From positions 930,001 through 994,000 of the forward strand of contig JAHEWK010000006.1 of assembly GCA_020740775.1 (NCBI GenBank): DNA of 64,000 nucleotides, in the 5' to 3' direction. The notes under the pieces are model-generated. The model was not told the origin of the DNA. It worked only from the letters and a program-made list of their open reading frames with translations, and did no database searches. Made by a program: the position numbers and the translations under genes. This DNA comes from Ilyonectria destructans (lineage: Eukaryota > Ascomycota > Sordariomycetes > Hypocreales > Nectriaceae). Each line of letters starts with the position of its first letter. Within the stretch, counting starts at the first letter, position 1. This document shows positions 35,951-46,766 of this stretch, in pieces.

Positions 35951-37188
35951 GATGATGCAAGTTGGATAGATGATAGAGAAGTATGTTGAAGTGAGGAGAA
36001 AGGGTTGGAGTTTCGCAAACAACTCCAAGCCAAGACAAGGCGGGGTTTATATGGGAAACTCAATGGCAGAGACTCCAGCGGATAAGCAGTTTCAAAGGGT
36101 CCAGAATTGATCTGACCGTACTGTGCCTACGCACCGTATCTCCAAATAGATACATGATCTGGGGAGGCTGATCGAATCCTGTACATGCGGTCGTCATCAC
36201 CCACCTCTCGTTTCTGAATCCTATCGAATGAAACTCGGGCTTCGGCATCCCCAAACCCCTTCAAAGTGAGGGGAAGGTAGTCAGGGAGAGCTGGAAAACA
36301 GTTAGAGTTGACCTGAGGGTGTATGGAGGCCTGCCTGCGATGTCCAATAGCTGGCGTAGGTGACCGCGGTGGTGTAGGGCGAGTGGTAGTCGCTGAGCTG
36401 GTCGTCATGAAGGTAGTATTCACGAAACAACATACAGACTAGCTGTGATAGAATTAGTTGCGACACAGCTAGATGATCAGCAGTAGAAGAGGGTGTGACC
36501 CCAAGGGTTCCGGAATATTGGGTGCTGATGCCCCTCTCGTTGGAGGAGAGAAGTGCAATCCACCACGTCGTCAAGAACGCTTGCAGCGGGGGCTTGCCCG
36601 CTTGGATTGTGATCACACGCGCGTCTCACAAATGAGGGGAACGGAACGGGCGCCATGAATGCTATGTGTGTGGGGGCAAGTTTGATGACTGGTAGTGGAA
36701 AATCATCACCGTGTGTGGACGAATCCAGTCGCTGGATTTCCATATTATCCGTATTCAATGGTCACGGGATAATGCTGTAAGCCTAGCCGAGCATGGATGG
36801 GGAAGGTGACTGGTTGGAGCGTACCTGTTGCAGGGCGCCACCTAATCAATGCATCGGCCCGTGTCTGGGAATGATATATCGGCTTTAAGAAGCATGGGAG
36901 CAGATCAGCGTGACTATCGGAGGGATGTTACCTTGACCAGAAGACACGGGCCCTTTCTATTGTTTCAGGTCAGAGACCTGACTCAGGAAACATACTATTG
37001 TTAGCAGCGGCAATGATGCATCGACAGGCACCAACCTTGTCACATAATGGATATGTGTAAACAATGGATTCGCCTGGGAACTGGATCAACTGGGGAGGCA
37101 AAGTGGGAGATTGATGTAGAGAAACGATGAGATAGTTGTCCCAGAGTACACCCTTAATATTATCTCGTCTGTATCTAGGATATGGTAC
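35951..37188. other. Intergenic region, sulfate permease promoter
   Basis: About 1.24 kb. It holds the permease promoter and the 3' flank of the DUF1275 gene. Small open frames exist on both strands without recognisable features. I see no RNA gene and no clear repeat. Confidence 0.4.
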
Positions 37189-38090
37189 TTATGATTCCTC
37201 TGCGGGCCAGAAAGCCCAGGACAAGACGATGAAGAACTTCAATGCCGCTGCTACCCACAAAGCTCCGGCAGCTCCCAAAGCGCTTTTTGCGATGACTCCA
37301 CCAATCAGAGCGCCAACCAGAAGTAATGTCGGCGCGGCCATTCTTTGGTTTCTCTCCACGTTGATGAAGATGCTCTCGAACAGTTCGGCGTCGGAAAACA
37401 AGTCACAGTAGATGCTCGTCAAGACCACACTCGTAAGGGCATTATACTTCAATGCTCGGCTCGCAACAGCCTGGCCACAGCTCTGCAACGCCACGAGACC
37501 AATGGGAACAATGACATACCATGGCACATCGTCTGGCCCAGCACCCTTCGGTCCCCATGTCACGATTGACGCTGCCACGATGATTAGGGTCATCTGAATG
37601 AGAAAGGAAAGACACAAAACCCATTTCCGCTTTGGAGACGGGGAAAAGGCTCTGTGCAGGCGACTGAAGAAGAAGGAGCCGATACAAAAGGCCAGAATCG
37701 AGATGCCCGACTTCTTCCAACGATTGTTGCCTGCAGTTGGTCCAAGACCGAGGTAGACAGTATTACCTAGGACACGTATGTTAGCTTCGATAGGAAAATA
37801 TTACTCGTAGTTTTCGCAATCATACCTGTTTGCATCGACACGAACGCTCCCCAGGTGGAGATGGAAGCGCTGTCAAGGATTCCAGTAATGATGTAGCAGG
37901 CCAATAAGACTACATCCGACCAGTCGCGGCGCACATCAACTGCCATCTTTCTTCGCCACCATGACTTAGGCTCGGGCTTCCGCCCAAGCAATGGAGCGTC
38001 CTGTCCATTCTGTCCATCGTCTGTGATGGCGTGATCACCGATGGAGTTGTTGACAGTTCCGTACGAGTTCGAAGTGGGCAGGGTCGCCAT
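37189..38090 (-). CDS. DUF1275 (YoaK-like) membrane protein
   Basis: An integral membrane protein of 280 residues in two exons (38090-37826 and 37766-37189). The start is MATLPTSNSYGTVNN. After a soluble, charged N-terminal segment of about 55 residues, six hydrophobic helices follow. The first contains LLACYIITGILDSASISTWGA and MQTGNTVYLGLG, the typical DUF1275 opening; later helices include VPIGLVALQSCGQAVASRALKYNALTSVVLTS. The molecular function of this family is unknown. The gene is divergent from the oxalate decarboxylase gene across about 620 bp, so the two may be co-expressed, but there is no established link between the families. Confidence 0.88.
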
Positions 38091-38707
38091 TGTGTGCAAT
38101 ATAAAGATGAATTGTGACGAGGATTGGGCGAGGAGGGCTATGGCAAGATAAAAAATCGTACGTTTCTCCAGGTCGGGATGCACGTTTATGCGATAGAAAC
38201 CTCGATCAGGATTACCCCTTATACATTGATGACGGGCTGCCAAGTCCGGATTTCCGAGGTACTTTCAATAGTCCCATTAGGTCGCAATCACCCCTCACCT
38301 TGGGAGAGTTAGATGCAGGCGATCAATGCAACCTAAAAGAAGGATGGAGGCACATGAACCACACCCTAGTTCAATCACACCTTTATCCGACGCTATTTCG
38401 TGGCGCTTACACCCCGCACGCTGCACGATGGCAATCAATCAAAGCGCTGTGCGACCCTCAACGGCTCAATTGCTACATGGAGAATATTCGGGCTTCTTTC
38501 GGTGTCAGTTTTCCGGACGCAGCTCAATGACCCCTGGGAAAGCCCGTCCTAGGAGTTTATAGGTCCTGTGATCTCTGGACGCTTTGAGTGCATAGCTCCA
38601 ATGCCTCCCATCCATCATCTAGCTTGACTCGCACAGGCAAATCTCACACACACACGCACCCATCACATTGTAACTTGAGCCTTTCTTGAGGCTGTCCAAT
38701 CATCAAG
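38091..38707. promoter_or_regulatory. Divergent promoter of DUF1275 and oxalate decarboxylase genes
   Basis: A 617-bp spacer with the two start codons at its ends. A short CA microsatellite lies at about 38,645-38,660 in the presumed leader of the decarboxylase gene. No specific operator is recognised. Confidence 0.4.
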
Positions 38708-40310
38708 ATGCACTCCCACCTTCTGCTCGGTGTGGCCCTCGTCGCAAACCTCTGCGATGCCATTCCCGTCCAAGACAGTCCTCGCCAACGTCTGCTGGAT
38801 GGACTCGGCCTCCCTTCAACCTACCGCAGTGTTACTGGCGGTGGGCGTGTTCCCTTTACACCTGGGCATAAAGACCCCTACGACAATCCAGTTGACTCGG
38901 TTGGTGATGAGCTTGACCCGCTTCCATGGCGCAACGGCCTTGGTGCTTCTGTGCTCGGCCCATGGAACAAGGAACGGTCTAGGCAGAGCCCTGACCTTAT
39001 CCGACCACCAAGCACTGATCATGGAAACATGGCCAACATGCGCTGGAGTTTCGCTGATTCTCACATCCGCATTGAGGTGGGTCTCTAATCTCTCACTATA
39101 ATTGGGAGAATCCATTTCCAAAACCACCTTCTTCAACTAGAGCTGACTGGAAACTTAGGAAGGAGGATGGACTCGACAGACCACTATCAGAGAGCTGCCG
39201 ACCAGTGTTGAGCTGGCAGGTGTCAACATGCGCCTCGGTGAAGGTGTCATTCGCGAGCTCCACTGGCACAAGGAGGCCGAGTGGGCCTATGTCCTTGACG
39301 GCGAGGTCCGCGTCACAGCACTCGACTACGAGGGTGGCAACTTCATCGACGACTTGAAGAAGGGTGACCTCTGGGTAAGTTAATTTCAAATAACGCTCCT
39401 TATCTTTATTAGATCTTTGGGGATGTGAAACTGACAAATCCATAGTACTTCCCCAGTGGCGTGCCTCACTCCCTTCAGGGCCTGAGCGAGAATGGCACCG
39501 AGTTTCTCCTGATCTTCGATGATGGACACTTCTCTGAGGAGTCCACCTTCATCCTCACTGACTGGCTCGGTAAGTTGTCTCTCCTGAAAGCGGGTTCATC
39601 TACTAACCAAACCAGCCCACACCCCCAAGTCTGTCATCGCGAAGAATTTCAATCTCGCACCTGAGGTCTTCGCCCACATTCCCGAGGGAGAGAAGTACAT
39701 CTTCAAGGGAAGCCTACCTGGCTCCATTGATGATGAGGAGCCACAGGGCAAGAAGGTGAAGAAGTCCAAGTACAACTTCACCCACAGGATGCTCGAGCAA
39801 GAGCCAATCAACAGCACCAATGGTGGTGGACACGTTAGAATCACGGATTCGAAGAACTTCCCTATCTCGAAGACTGTCGCGGCTGCTCATGCAGTCATCG
39901 AGCCGGGAGCTATCCGAGAGATGCATTGGCACCCTACTGCCGATGAGTGGACCTTCTTTATCGCGGGCCGCGCCAGGGTGACTATCTTTGCCTCCGAGGG
40001 TAATGCCAGGACCTTTGACTATCTCCCTGGTGACGTCGGCATTGTCCCTCGCAACATGGGTCACTTTGTCGAGAACATTGGCGACGAGCCCATTGAGATG
40101 CTCGAGATTTTCCGCGCCGACGAGTTCCGCGACATCTCGCTGTTCAAGTGGATGGGCGAGACCCCGCAGAAGCAGGTCGTCGATACGCTCTTCGCTGACG
40201 ACCCCAAGAACGCCAAGCTATTCCTCGACAAGATCAAGGATGCTGACAACAATGTCGTTACTAAGCCTGACTTTGTGCGCTCCAAAAATGATATGTCAGG
40301 GGAGCTTTGA
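38708..40310 (+). CDS. Secreted bicupin oxalate decarboxylase
   Basis: A manganese enzyme splitting oxalate into formate and CO2, 467 residues in four exons (38708-39076, 39159-39374, 39446-39569 and 39616-40310). The N-terminus [20 protein letters not shown] is a signal peptide, so the protein is secreted or in the wall. Cupin 1 has [19 protein letters not shown] with the His-x-His and Glu ligands, and PHSLQG with the last His. Cupin 2 has [18 protein letters not shown] and [10 protein letters not shown]. Both metal sites are therefore complete. The mature size fits fungal and bacterial OxdC enzymes. It may protect against oxalate made by the fungus or competitors, or tune pH. Oxalate oxidase is a less likely alternative for this bicupin form. 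Confidence 0.93.
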
Positions 40311-42164
40311 GATAGTGGACAATTTCATTGGGTCGCGTCGTGGATTTCATCAGGGGGTAGTTCTACGAAATCAGCTTGTACAAATTGAATGCACCATCAA
40401 AAGTTCCATGGTATGACATCATATAATCGTCGCAGATAATCATCGTGTTACAGGCGTCAACCTTGTTTCTTGTGCTTATTTTAAACATCATAATGACGGT
40501 ATTGCGTGATTGAGATAAGCCACTCCGAGGCTATTGAGCCCAGAACAACGACACGCAATATCGGATAGCCTCGGAGGAATCAAGCTGACGTCCAACACGT
40601 CGCAACAGCCTTGAGATCTCAAACGCGCCTCCATTTCCAGACAAGGAGGGTGTGATACGGAATCAATACCGACATGGTGCGGAGACAATCTATTTTAGCC
40701 ACCGACATATCCCCGCATAATCATACTCTGTAGCTAAGGTAGCATTCCGACCGCTAGCCGACCCCTCTCGGAGCGGTCCAAATTCGTCCAAGTAAATGAT
40801 AAGTCAAGCTTAGTCCTCATCTACGCCCGACGTTTGCTGCAACATCGTTGGACGCCTTCATTTCGATTCCTTGTTTCGTCTAGCAACCCCCACAGCCCCC
40901 GCTTCCCCGCTTCTCTGGAGGTTAAGGTGTGATCGGCCGAGCCTATCTGCGGCGGCAGACGGCGCATCCCCGGTCAGTTAGGTCTCACGCGGAGCTCCTT
41001 GCGAGCTACTTACAGGTTGCTTGCAGGGGTCGGGAACACTATGCCGTCTTGCCCTGTCCACTGGACACCTTGTCTTGGCACAGGGCCTCGACTTCTCCCA
41101 TGTAAGACGGCAACCTCTACAGCAAAGAGTCCTGCAACTGCCGCGTAGACGTCGAGCTGGCAGCGCGAACTCGGGCTTTCGGTAAGTGATCTCGTCTCTC
41201 CGAAGGCCGGATGCCACCGAAGGAGGGGTAGGTCGGATATTACGGCATTTCCCAGGCTTGTCACGGTCGAAATCTCGATGTACCTCGATAGAGAGGACAG
41301 TGTGGGCCAGTAGTCGATACTCCCTGCACCGGCCGCGGACATACCCCGGATTTCATCGGAGCTAAACCACGGCAAGTCCACTTGGATGCGTCTTGAATAT
41401 GGGTCGGGCTTGCGGAAGAGAAGTCTAGAGTAGCCCATGCGACGCGACAATCAACCATGAGGCGACTTTGAAATAGACATGTGAATGTGAGTCGCGATAA
41501 TCAGGAGAGGCTTTACTTTCTAGCCACGAGCATGGTGTGTTTATCTAGACCACATCGACTCATCAAAGATGGCATTGCCGCTCAAACAACTATAAGTACA
41601 ACAAAAGGCCCCAATTATTTTCTCTTTAACATCTGTTCTCACCAGTTCGAACAGAGAAGCATGAGCGACAAGACGCTGTGGTAGATCTTAGAGATGCGAC
41701 AATCGCCGTCTCAACTTCCAAGATCAATCATCCCCACAACCCAACCGTCTCCGTCGGAATAACCCCCCGCCCGGCAGAGTTTTGTTTGCCAAACATTGTA
41801 CCTTGCCTACGATTTGGTCATCGCAGAAGGCAACTATGTTACACGAGATCACGTGGTCGAATTTGCATCAATCATGACACCAGGGAGGTGCCAAGTCGTT
41901 CAAATACGGAGCAAAAGCAGGATCAAAACCAAAACTGGCAATCTATAAATGCAACTAAAATGCACTGTGGCTTCCTCTTCATTAAATTCATCGGAGGGTA
42001 ACAAAAAAAGGGAAACAAAATGAACACGGAGGTAGGCCTGGGCAGATGAGGGACGCATCGCGGCATCCACTACCTACTCAGTCGCCGGAGAACCAACCCC
42101 CAATTTGTAACTCCAGGTCTGTGTAGAGCTCCATTTGCGAGCCTGAAGATACTGATTAATTATG
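40311..42164. other. Gene-poor 1.85-kb region
   Basis: No supported gene. The longest open frame (41010-41450, minus) has no recognisable domain and no clear promoter or signal. Both flanking genes end here, so the region is mostly 3' flank. I see no RNA gene or mobile-element end. Confidence 0.4.
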
Positions 42165-44866
42165 CTAATTATTTGTAGGGAAATCGTTGTCCTTCAAAAT
42201 CTTCACAAACTTTTCTCGATCTATTATAGTAAGTTATTTTGCTGGTAATTCTCATCGTGAAAGGGCGAGCAACTCACCTCGCAGTTCTGCAAACTTGATT
42301 TCAACCTTTTCCAACTGGAGACATAGCTTTGTCGAGAGCAAATCCGGCGATATTGGGAACCCAGGGACCTTCTCATTTTGGTCCAATGACTCGAGCACAG
42401 CACCACGAAAAGCCCTACTGGGCAGCTGCGTTAGACAGAGAGCCGTTGAGTTCTGCGGGATTTTCACCTTCCATGCTTTCGAACCAATGTCAATCACGAC
42501 ACACACCTCTTGATTGGACATGTTGGTCGTCCACAATGCTATTTTCCAGAGATTCTGTTTCTGTCTGACGTGCTTGTTCGATTGGTCTGAAGGTACATCT
42601 GGCCACACCGGGTACGACTTGTTGTACTCTGCTTGCGTTGCTTGTTTCCAAACTTGCAGCCTACCCCTCTTGAACTTAGACGTGTCGCTGAGGATAAATC
42701 TTCCTTTCTTTTGAATTGAGCTGCTCGATACACGGATCTCCATCCCGCTTGTGGGATTATCGGGCTCAACCGGCACAACTCTCTGATAAGTCATCAATGT
42801 CATAAACTCCAAGAATTCACTCAGACGAGTGAAGTGAAAGGTGATGCCATCATGGATATTTCGAAAACAGCACGCGTATGTGGTGTGACTGCTGGACGAA
42901 GAATCGGAGAAGGCTAGAGGTACGAAAGACACGTCCTTAATAGCTTTCGTCTCGCATTTGACGAGCTGGTTTTTGAGAGTGAATTTTTCGGCACTGTTAG
43001 CTCGGCCGATTCGATTGCGTTGATGTCTGTACAGCCATAGCCTGGTTCGAATTGGCGGTAATCCCTCGTCCGCGGTGTAGGATATTTCCCAGGGTGTATG
43101 CCCACTTTGATCCAGGCGTTGATCCCAAGCTGTGAGCCCGCTTTGAACTGTATTTTGGTCACGAGGACATCTGAGACAACTTAAGCAGCCCGCAGCGGTG
43201 GGTCTCTGTCTTGGATCAATGCTGAACATCAAGCGCAAAGTCTCAACGATGGTTTGTGTCCGAGGGTCTTTAACCTCACCCGTTTCGATCGCCTTCAATT
43301 CAGCTGTAACTGATGGTCGAAGCACCGACGTCCCATTGGCTTCTCGTTGCCAAAATTCAGGATTGGTGGAGTCTGGTCGGAAACGTTCGGCATTGAAAGA
43401 CTGAATTTCACCTTGTCCCTTCGTGATATAAATGCACACTTGCAGCAACACGCAAGCCATGGACCAAATATCATATGCTTGGGTCAGAACTTCTGCATTT
43501 CCATTGCTTTGGCCAGATATTTCAGGAGGCTTATGGTCCTGAGTGCCCGGTTGATGAGCCGCGGCCTGCCCGAAGTCAGTAAGGAGAAAGATCACCTCAT
43601 TTTGGCCATATTTCTTGATCAGTATATTGGCCGGCTTGATATCGAAATGGCCCTTGCATGGGATCTCCTCCTTGTTAATAGCATCATGCATCACAGCGAG
43701 CGCGTCCACAACATCAATGGCAGCTTTCCATAATGGATGGTCGAACCCCGCATGATGCTGAGTTGATTGCGGCTCAGGAGGCGTGTAACTTCCTGAAAAG
43801 AGCTTTCCAAGATCACTCAGATGGTTGGGAAACACCAACTCAATGTAGTGGCGGCTTGAGTCCCTCCATTGAAAGGCAAGTAACACATGTGCGATGCTTC
43901 CGTGATCTCTTCTCGCCAATGCGATGGCAATATCGGCCTCCTTGATAGCGCGTTGAATGTAGTTGTTTTCTTCAGGCCTGTAGTTGTAGACCTTGCGAAA
44001 TACCAAGTCTTCATTCTGCACCTCAATTAGCAATGTGGATTATCCCATCGCAGTGACTGGGCTTTGTCTCGTCTTACCTTATGACCTGGTATTTCAGCGC
44101 AGTCTGGCTCAATCTTCGATGTGTAGAACCAAAGGTTTAAAGTCTCTCCACGTTCAGTCGGCGATATGAGTTTCTGAAGGATCATTGGCACATTTTCGGT
44201 AGTTCGGTCCATGCATTCAGTTGATGTTTCAAGAACCGGTATGTTCACAATCTTGCCCCATAGCCCGACGGCATTCCGGAAGGCGTGTTCCAGACAGTTA
44301 CCGCATTGACTAAACCCATTTTCTGACGGATTATAGACGGAGGCGTTGATGTTTTGTGGACCACAATGGTGACATATCTCAGGTTGACTTGACCTGAGTT
44401 GTCTATGGAGAGACGGGGGAAGCGGCTTCTCAAGTAACGCTTCCCGTACCAATGTCGATAGTAGGCGTCCCGACCTAGGGTCACAGAATGCCTTCAGAGC
44501 AAAGAGGCATCCGCAGAATGTTAGTCCAGCAAGGCCCTTGATGTTGCCGTTTCCAAATATATCGCCCTTGCGAATCGTTTCGTAGAACTGGCGGCGGCTC
44601 TCCTCATCCTTGTTTCCACACAACTGGCAGCGGCAGCACAGCAAACTCCGCACGTCGTCGTCGGGCTGGAGCGCTCGTTGAATTTTTTTCATCGTTGGTA
44701 GCAACTCAGGTAACCAATTTTCCGTATTCGTATTTGTCGAATTCGGTGGGCACTCACGCTTGGTTTCCTCCTCTAGTCTTTCCAGCAGTTCAATGTTGTT
44801 GCAGTTTGCCGCTGTGGCGCGACCAATGAACAGCCTAACCGCGGCCTTGCCTTCGAACTTGGACAT
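42165..44866 (-). CDS. Protein kinase with Cys-rich N-terminal region, unknown role
   Basis: A protein of 862 residues in three exons (44866-44078, 44021-42278 and 42220-42165; sum divisible by three). The N-terminal 260 residues are not a family I know. They hold Cys groups at 77-83 (CCRCQLC), near 165 (CHHCG) and near 185 (CGNC), which could bind zinc. The middle is a kinase domain: candidate VAIK Lys in VFRKVY, catalytic loop GHFDIKPANIL, LTDFGQA, KPPE and YDIWSMACVLLQV. The catalytic Asp and DFG are kept, but HRD is HFD, and I see no glycine-rich loop. The C-terminal 300 residues are not recognised and may be a ligand-like or scaffold region. It is divergent from a broken membrane-anchor gene. 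Such kinases often lie among fungal incompatibility-type genes, but a role there is only a guess. Confidence 0.75.
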
Positions 44867-44949
44867 ACGGATTGTCGCTTAAATGGAGCCCCTAACGACA
44901 ACTCGGGAATTTTACACCCAGTTCATCAGTGGATGAAGGATGGGCTGTG

Positions 44950-45899
44950 ATGCCGAATATCGTGTTTGATAGTCTTTCAGCGAATTGGGCGGCATATGTT
45001 TCATCCCTACATAAAGCTGTAGAGCAGATTGTTTGTGACCACTTTTCCCATTTCTAGCTACCCACATTTCACTGACATCATTCACAGAAGAGAGACGCTA
45101 CCGCAACGCACTATGACCGCCCTGACGTTGGTGAAGCCAACGCCGAAACTCTTAGGTATGTGTTAGAGATAATAGACAAGCTTCACACCACCTCCCATGT
45201 CCTGCATTGCAACATTGTCACCTTGAGGGCAGTGCAGAACAAAGCCGAAAAGAGCCTCATGATATGGCATCCTAGCCAGGTGGTGGCTGAAAGGGCGCAA
45301 TTCTCACACAACGCACAGAGCATTATTCAGGAGCTTGAGTTTGAGCACAATCAAGTTCAACCGATAACTCACAGGCTGGAAGCCGTAATTTAAATGGTAA
45401 GAGGCCTCTTGCTAACAAGTCTCCAAGAAAAGTCAATACAGTTTCGCTCACCTCATTTCAGATTCGTGACCTCGTCCATCTACGCAGCACCCATAATATG
45501 GAAAAGATGAGTTCTCGTACAATCTTAGAGGCCCGTACTATGCGAATTATCGCCTTTATGACTCTAGTATTCTTGCCCCCCACTTTCATTGCGGTACGTC
45601 CATAATTCACCTACGCAAGTAAGCGAGCTAACCAGCTTTAGGGGTTTTTGCAGATGGGATACCTTGATATTGCATCAGTAGGTGGTCGGTTCGTGATCAA
45701 TACAGAACCAGGTCTTTCATTGTACTTCGCCATCACTATACCGGTAGTTTTTGCTGTAGTTGGGGGTATCTGTGGTGGGATAGGCGCAGCACTCACGCGG
45801 CCAAGCTTGACAATGGGAGTCCTGTGTAGCGAGTTTCATGAGGACTTCAGGCGACGTGGAGATTGTGGAAACGTGAGATTGAGTATTCACGAGGGGTAA
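44950..45899 (+). pseudogene. Relic of a CorA-like / HeLo-associated membrane-anchor gene
   Basis: This looks like the C-terminal part of a fungal protein with a helical bundle and two membrane helices. A possible start at 44950 (MPNIVFDSLSANW) is joined by an intron ending near 45,089 to YDRPDVGEANAETLRYVLEI and the helical part. Then an in-frame TAA at 45391-45393 interrupts it, followed by an intron and IRDLVHLRSTHNMEKM. The first membrane helix reads RIIAFMTLVFLPPTFIA, an intron follows (45594-45640), and then GFLQMGYLD and a second helix. TLxFLPxTFxAGF is the hallmark of this group. The stop sits where a CAA or CAG codon would fit. The upstream half of a normal member is missing because the kinase gene begins there. 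Whether the fragment is still expressed is unknown. Confidence 0.55.
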
Positions 45900-46448
45900 T
45901 ATACAGAATCTATCTTTGCAGAGTTCCAACCAGAAAGCTGCTTACGCAGGCGGGAAAACAACATGCGATTTTGCCTGCTCCACCCCTCCAAGCCTCATCA
46001 ACTTGGCAGTCGCTTCCCCTTTCCCTTTCGATATCTTCCACTGCAACGCGTTGAATCACTGTTGCATCTAGCAGATGGAAATGATCATGTGTGCGAGAAG
46101 CTCTTGATATTCTTCCTATCTAAGAGAGGGTCTTTGGGTCAGTCTTATAGATGAAGAGACTGATGATGACCTCGGATGACCTCGGACAGCCGACAGGCTC
46201 CGGATCCTTCGGAGTCTTTGGCTTCAGCTAGCTATAGATAAAATCAAGGAAAAGCTAGGCCTAGGGCTTATCTGATGACGAGGTCGGTGACGAGGCAAGT
46301 GGCGATGGACGCCTATGAAGACAGAGGAAAAGCTTCACTTCCGTCATAACCGCAGAAATCCGATATCCCGATACATGTGACAATCACTCATCTGCAAGTC
46401 TAATTGACGCCTTTCAGTAAACATTGACTTACAGAGGGAAAAAGGAAG
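45900..46448. other. Intergenic region next to tRNA-Pro
   Basis: About 0.55 kb without a supported gene. It holds a tandem decamer (GATGACCTCG twice, about 46,166-46,185) and an inverted repeat CTCCG-N7-CGGAG at about 46,198-46,214. These may be traces of a small element near the tRNA, but no target-site duplication is visible. Confidence 0.35.
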
Positions 46449-46538
46449 GGTCTGGCCGGGGATTGAACCCGGGACCTCTCGCAAGCTATGCTGTAGGGTT
46501 TTCCCTAAGCGAGAATCATACCGCTAGACCACCAGACC
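46449..46538 (-). tRNA. tRNA-Pro (AGG) with intron
   Basis: On the minus strand the gene starts GGTCTGG and ends CCAGACC, a perfect seven-pair acceptor stem. It has the A-box-like D arm TGGTCTAGCGGTATGA, the anticodon stem CTCGC/GCGAG and a T arm CCGGG-TTCAATC-CCCGG. The loop begins TTAGG, giving anticodon AGG (proline), and an intron of about 19 nt follows position 37, the usual place in eukaryotes. The 3' CCA is not encoded, as expected. The folding is clean, so the call is firm; the exact intron ends are approximate. Confidence 0.93.
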
Positions 46539-46766
46539 TCTTATCACGTGGTCAACACTCTGCCAAACTGAGCTCTTGGGCAGCACGTCGAGAGTCACGA
46601 AAACCTTTGGGACTCAGTCAGGGCGAAAGGTTGAATGCACTGTTGGTTCTCCTCACCAGACATTCAATCTGGGGTGGAACAGAAGCAGAAACGAAATAAC
46701 CTAGGAGCGGGTCTTGGTAGATCAGAGAACTGGCTGTTTGATCATTGTATGTACAGCCTTTGTCCG

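Noticed and set aside
41010..41450. 146-codon open frame on the minus strand
   Set aside because: No recognisable domain, signal or intron structure, and it lies in a region without other coding signs.
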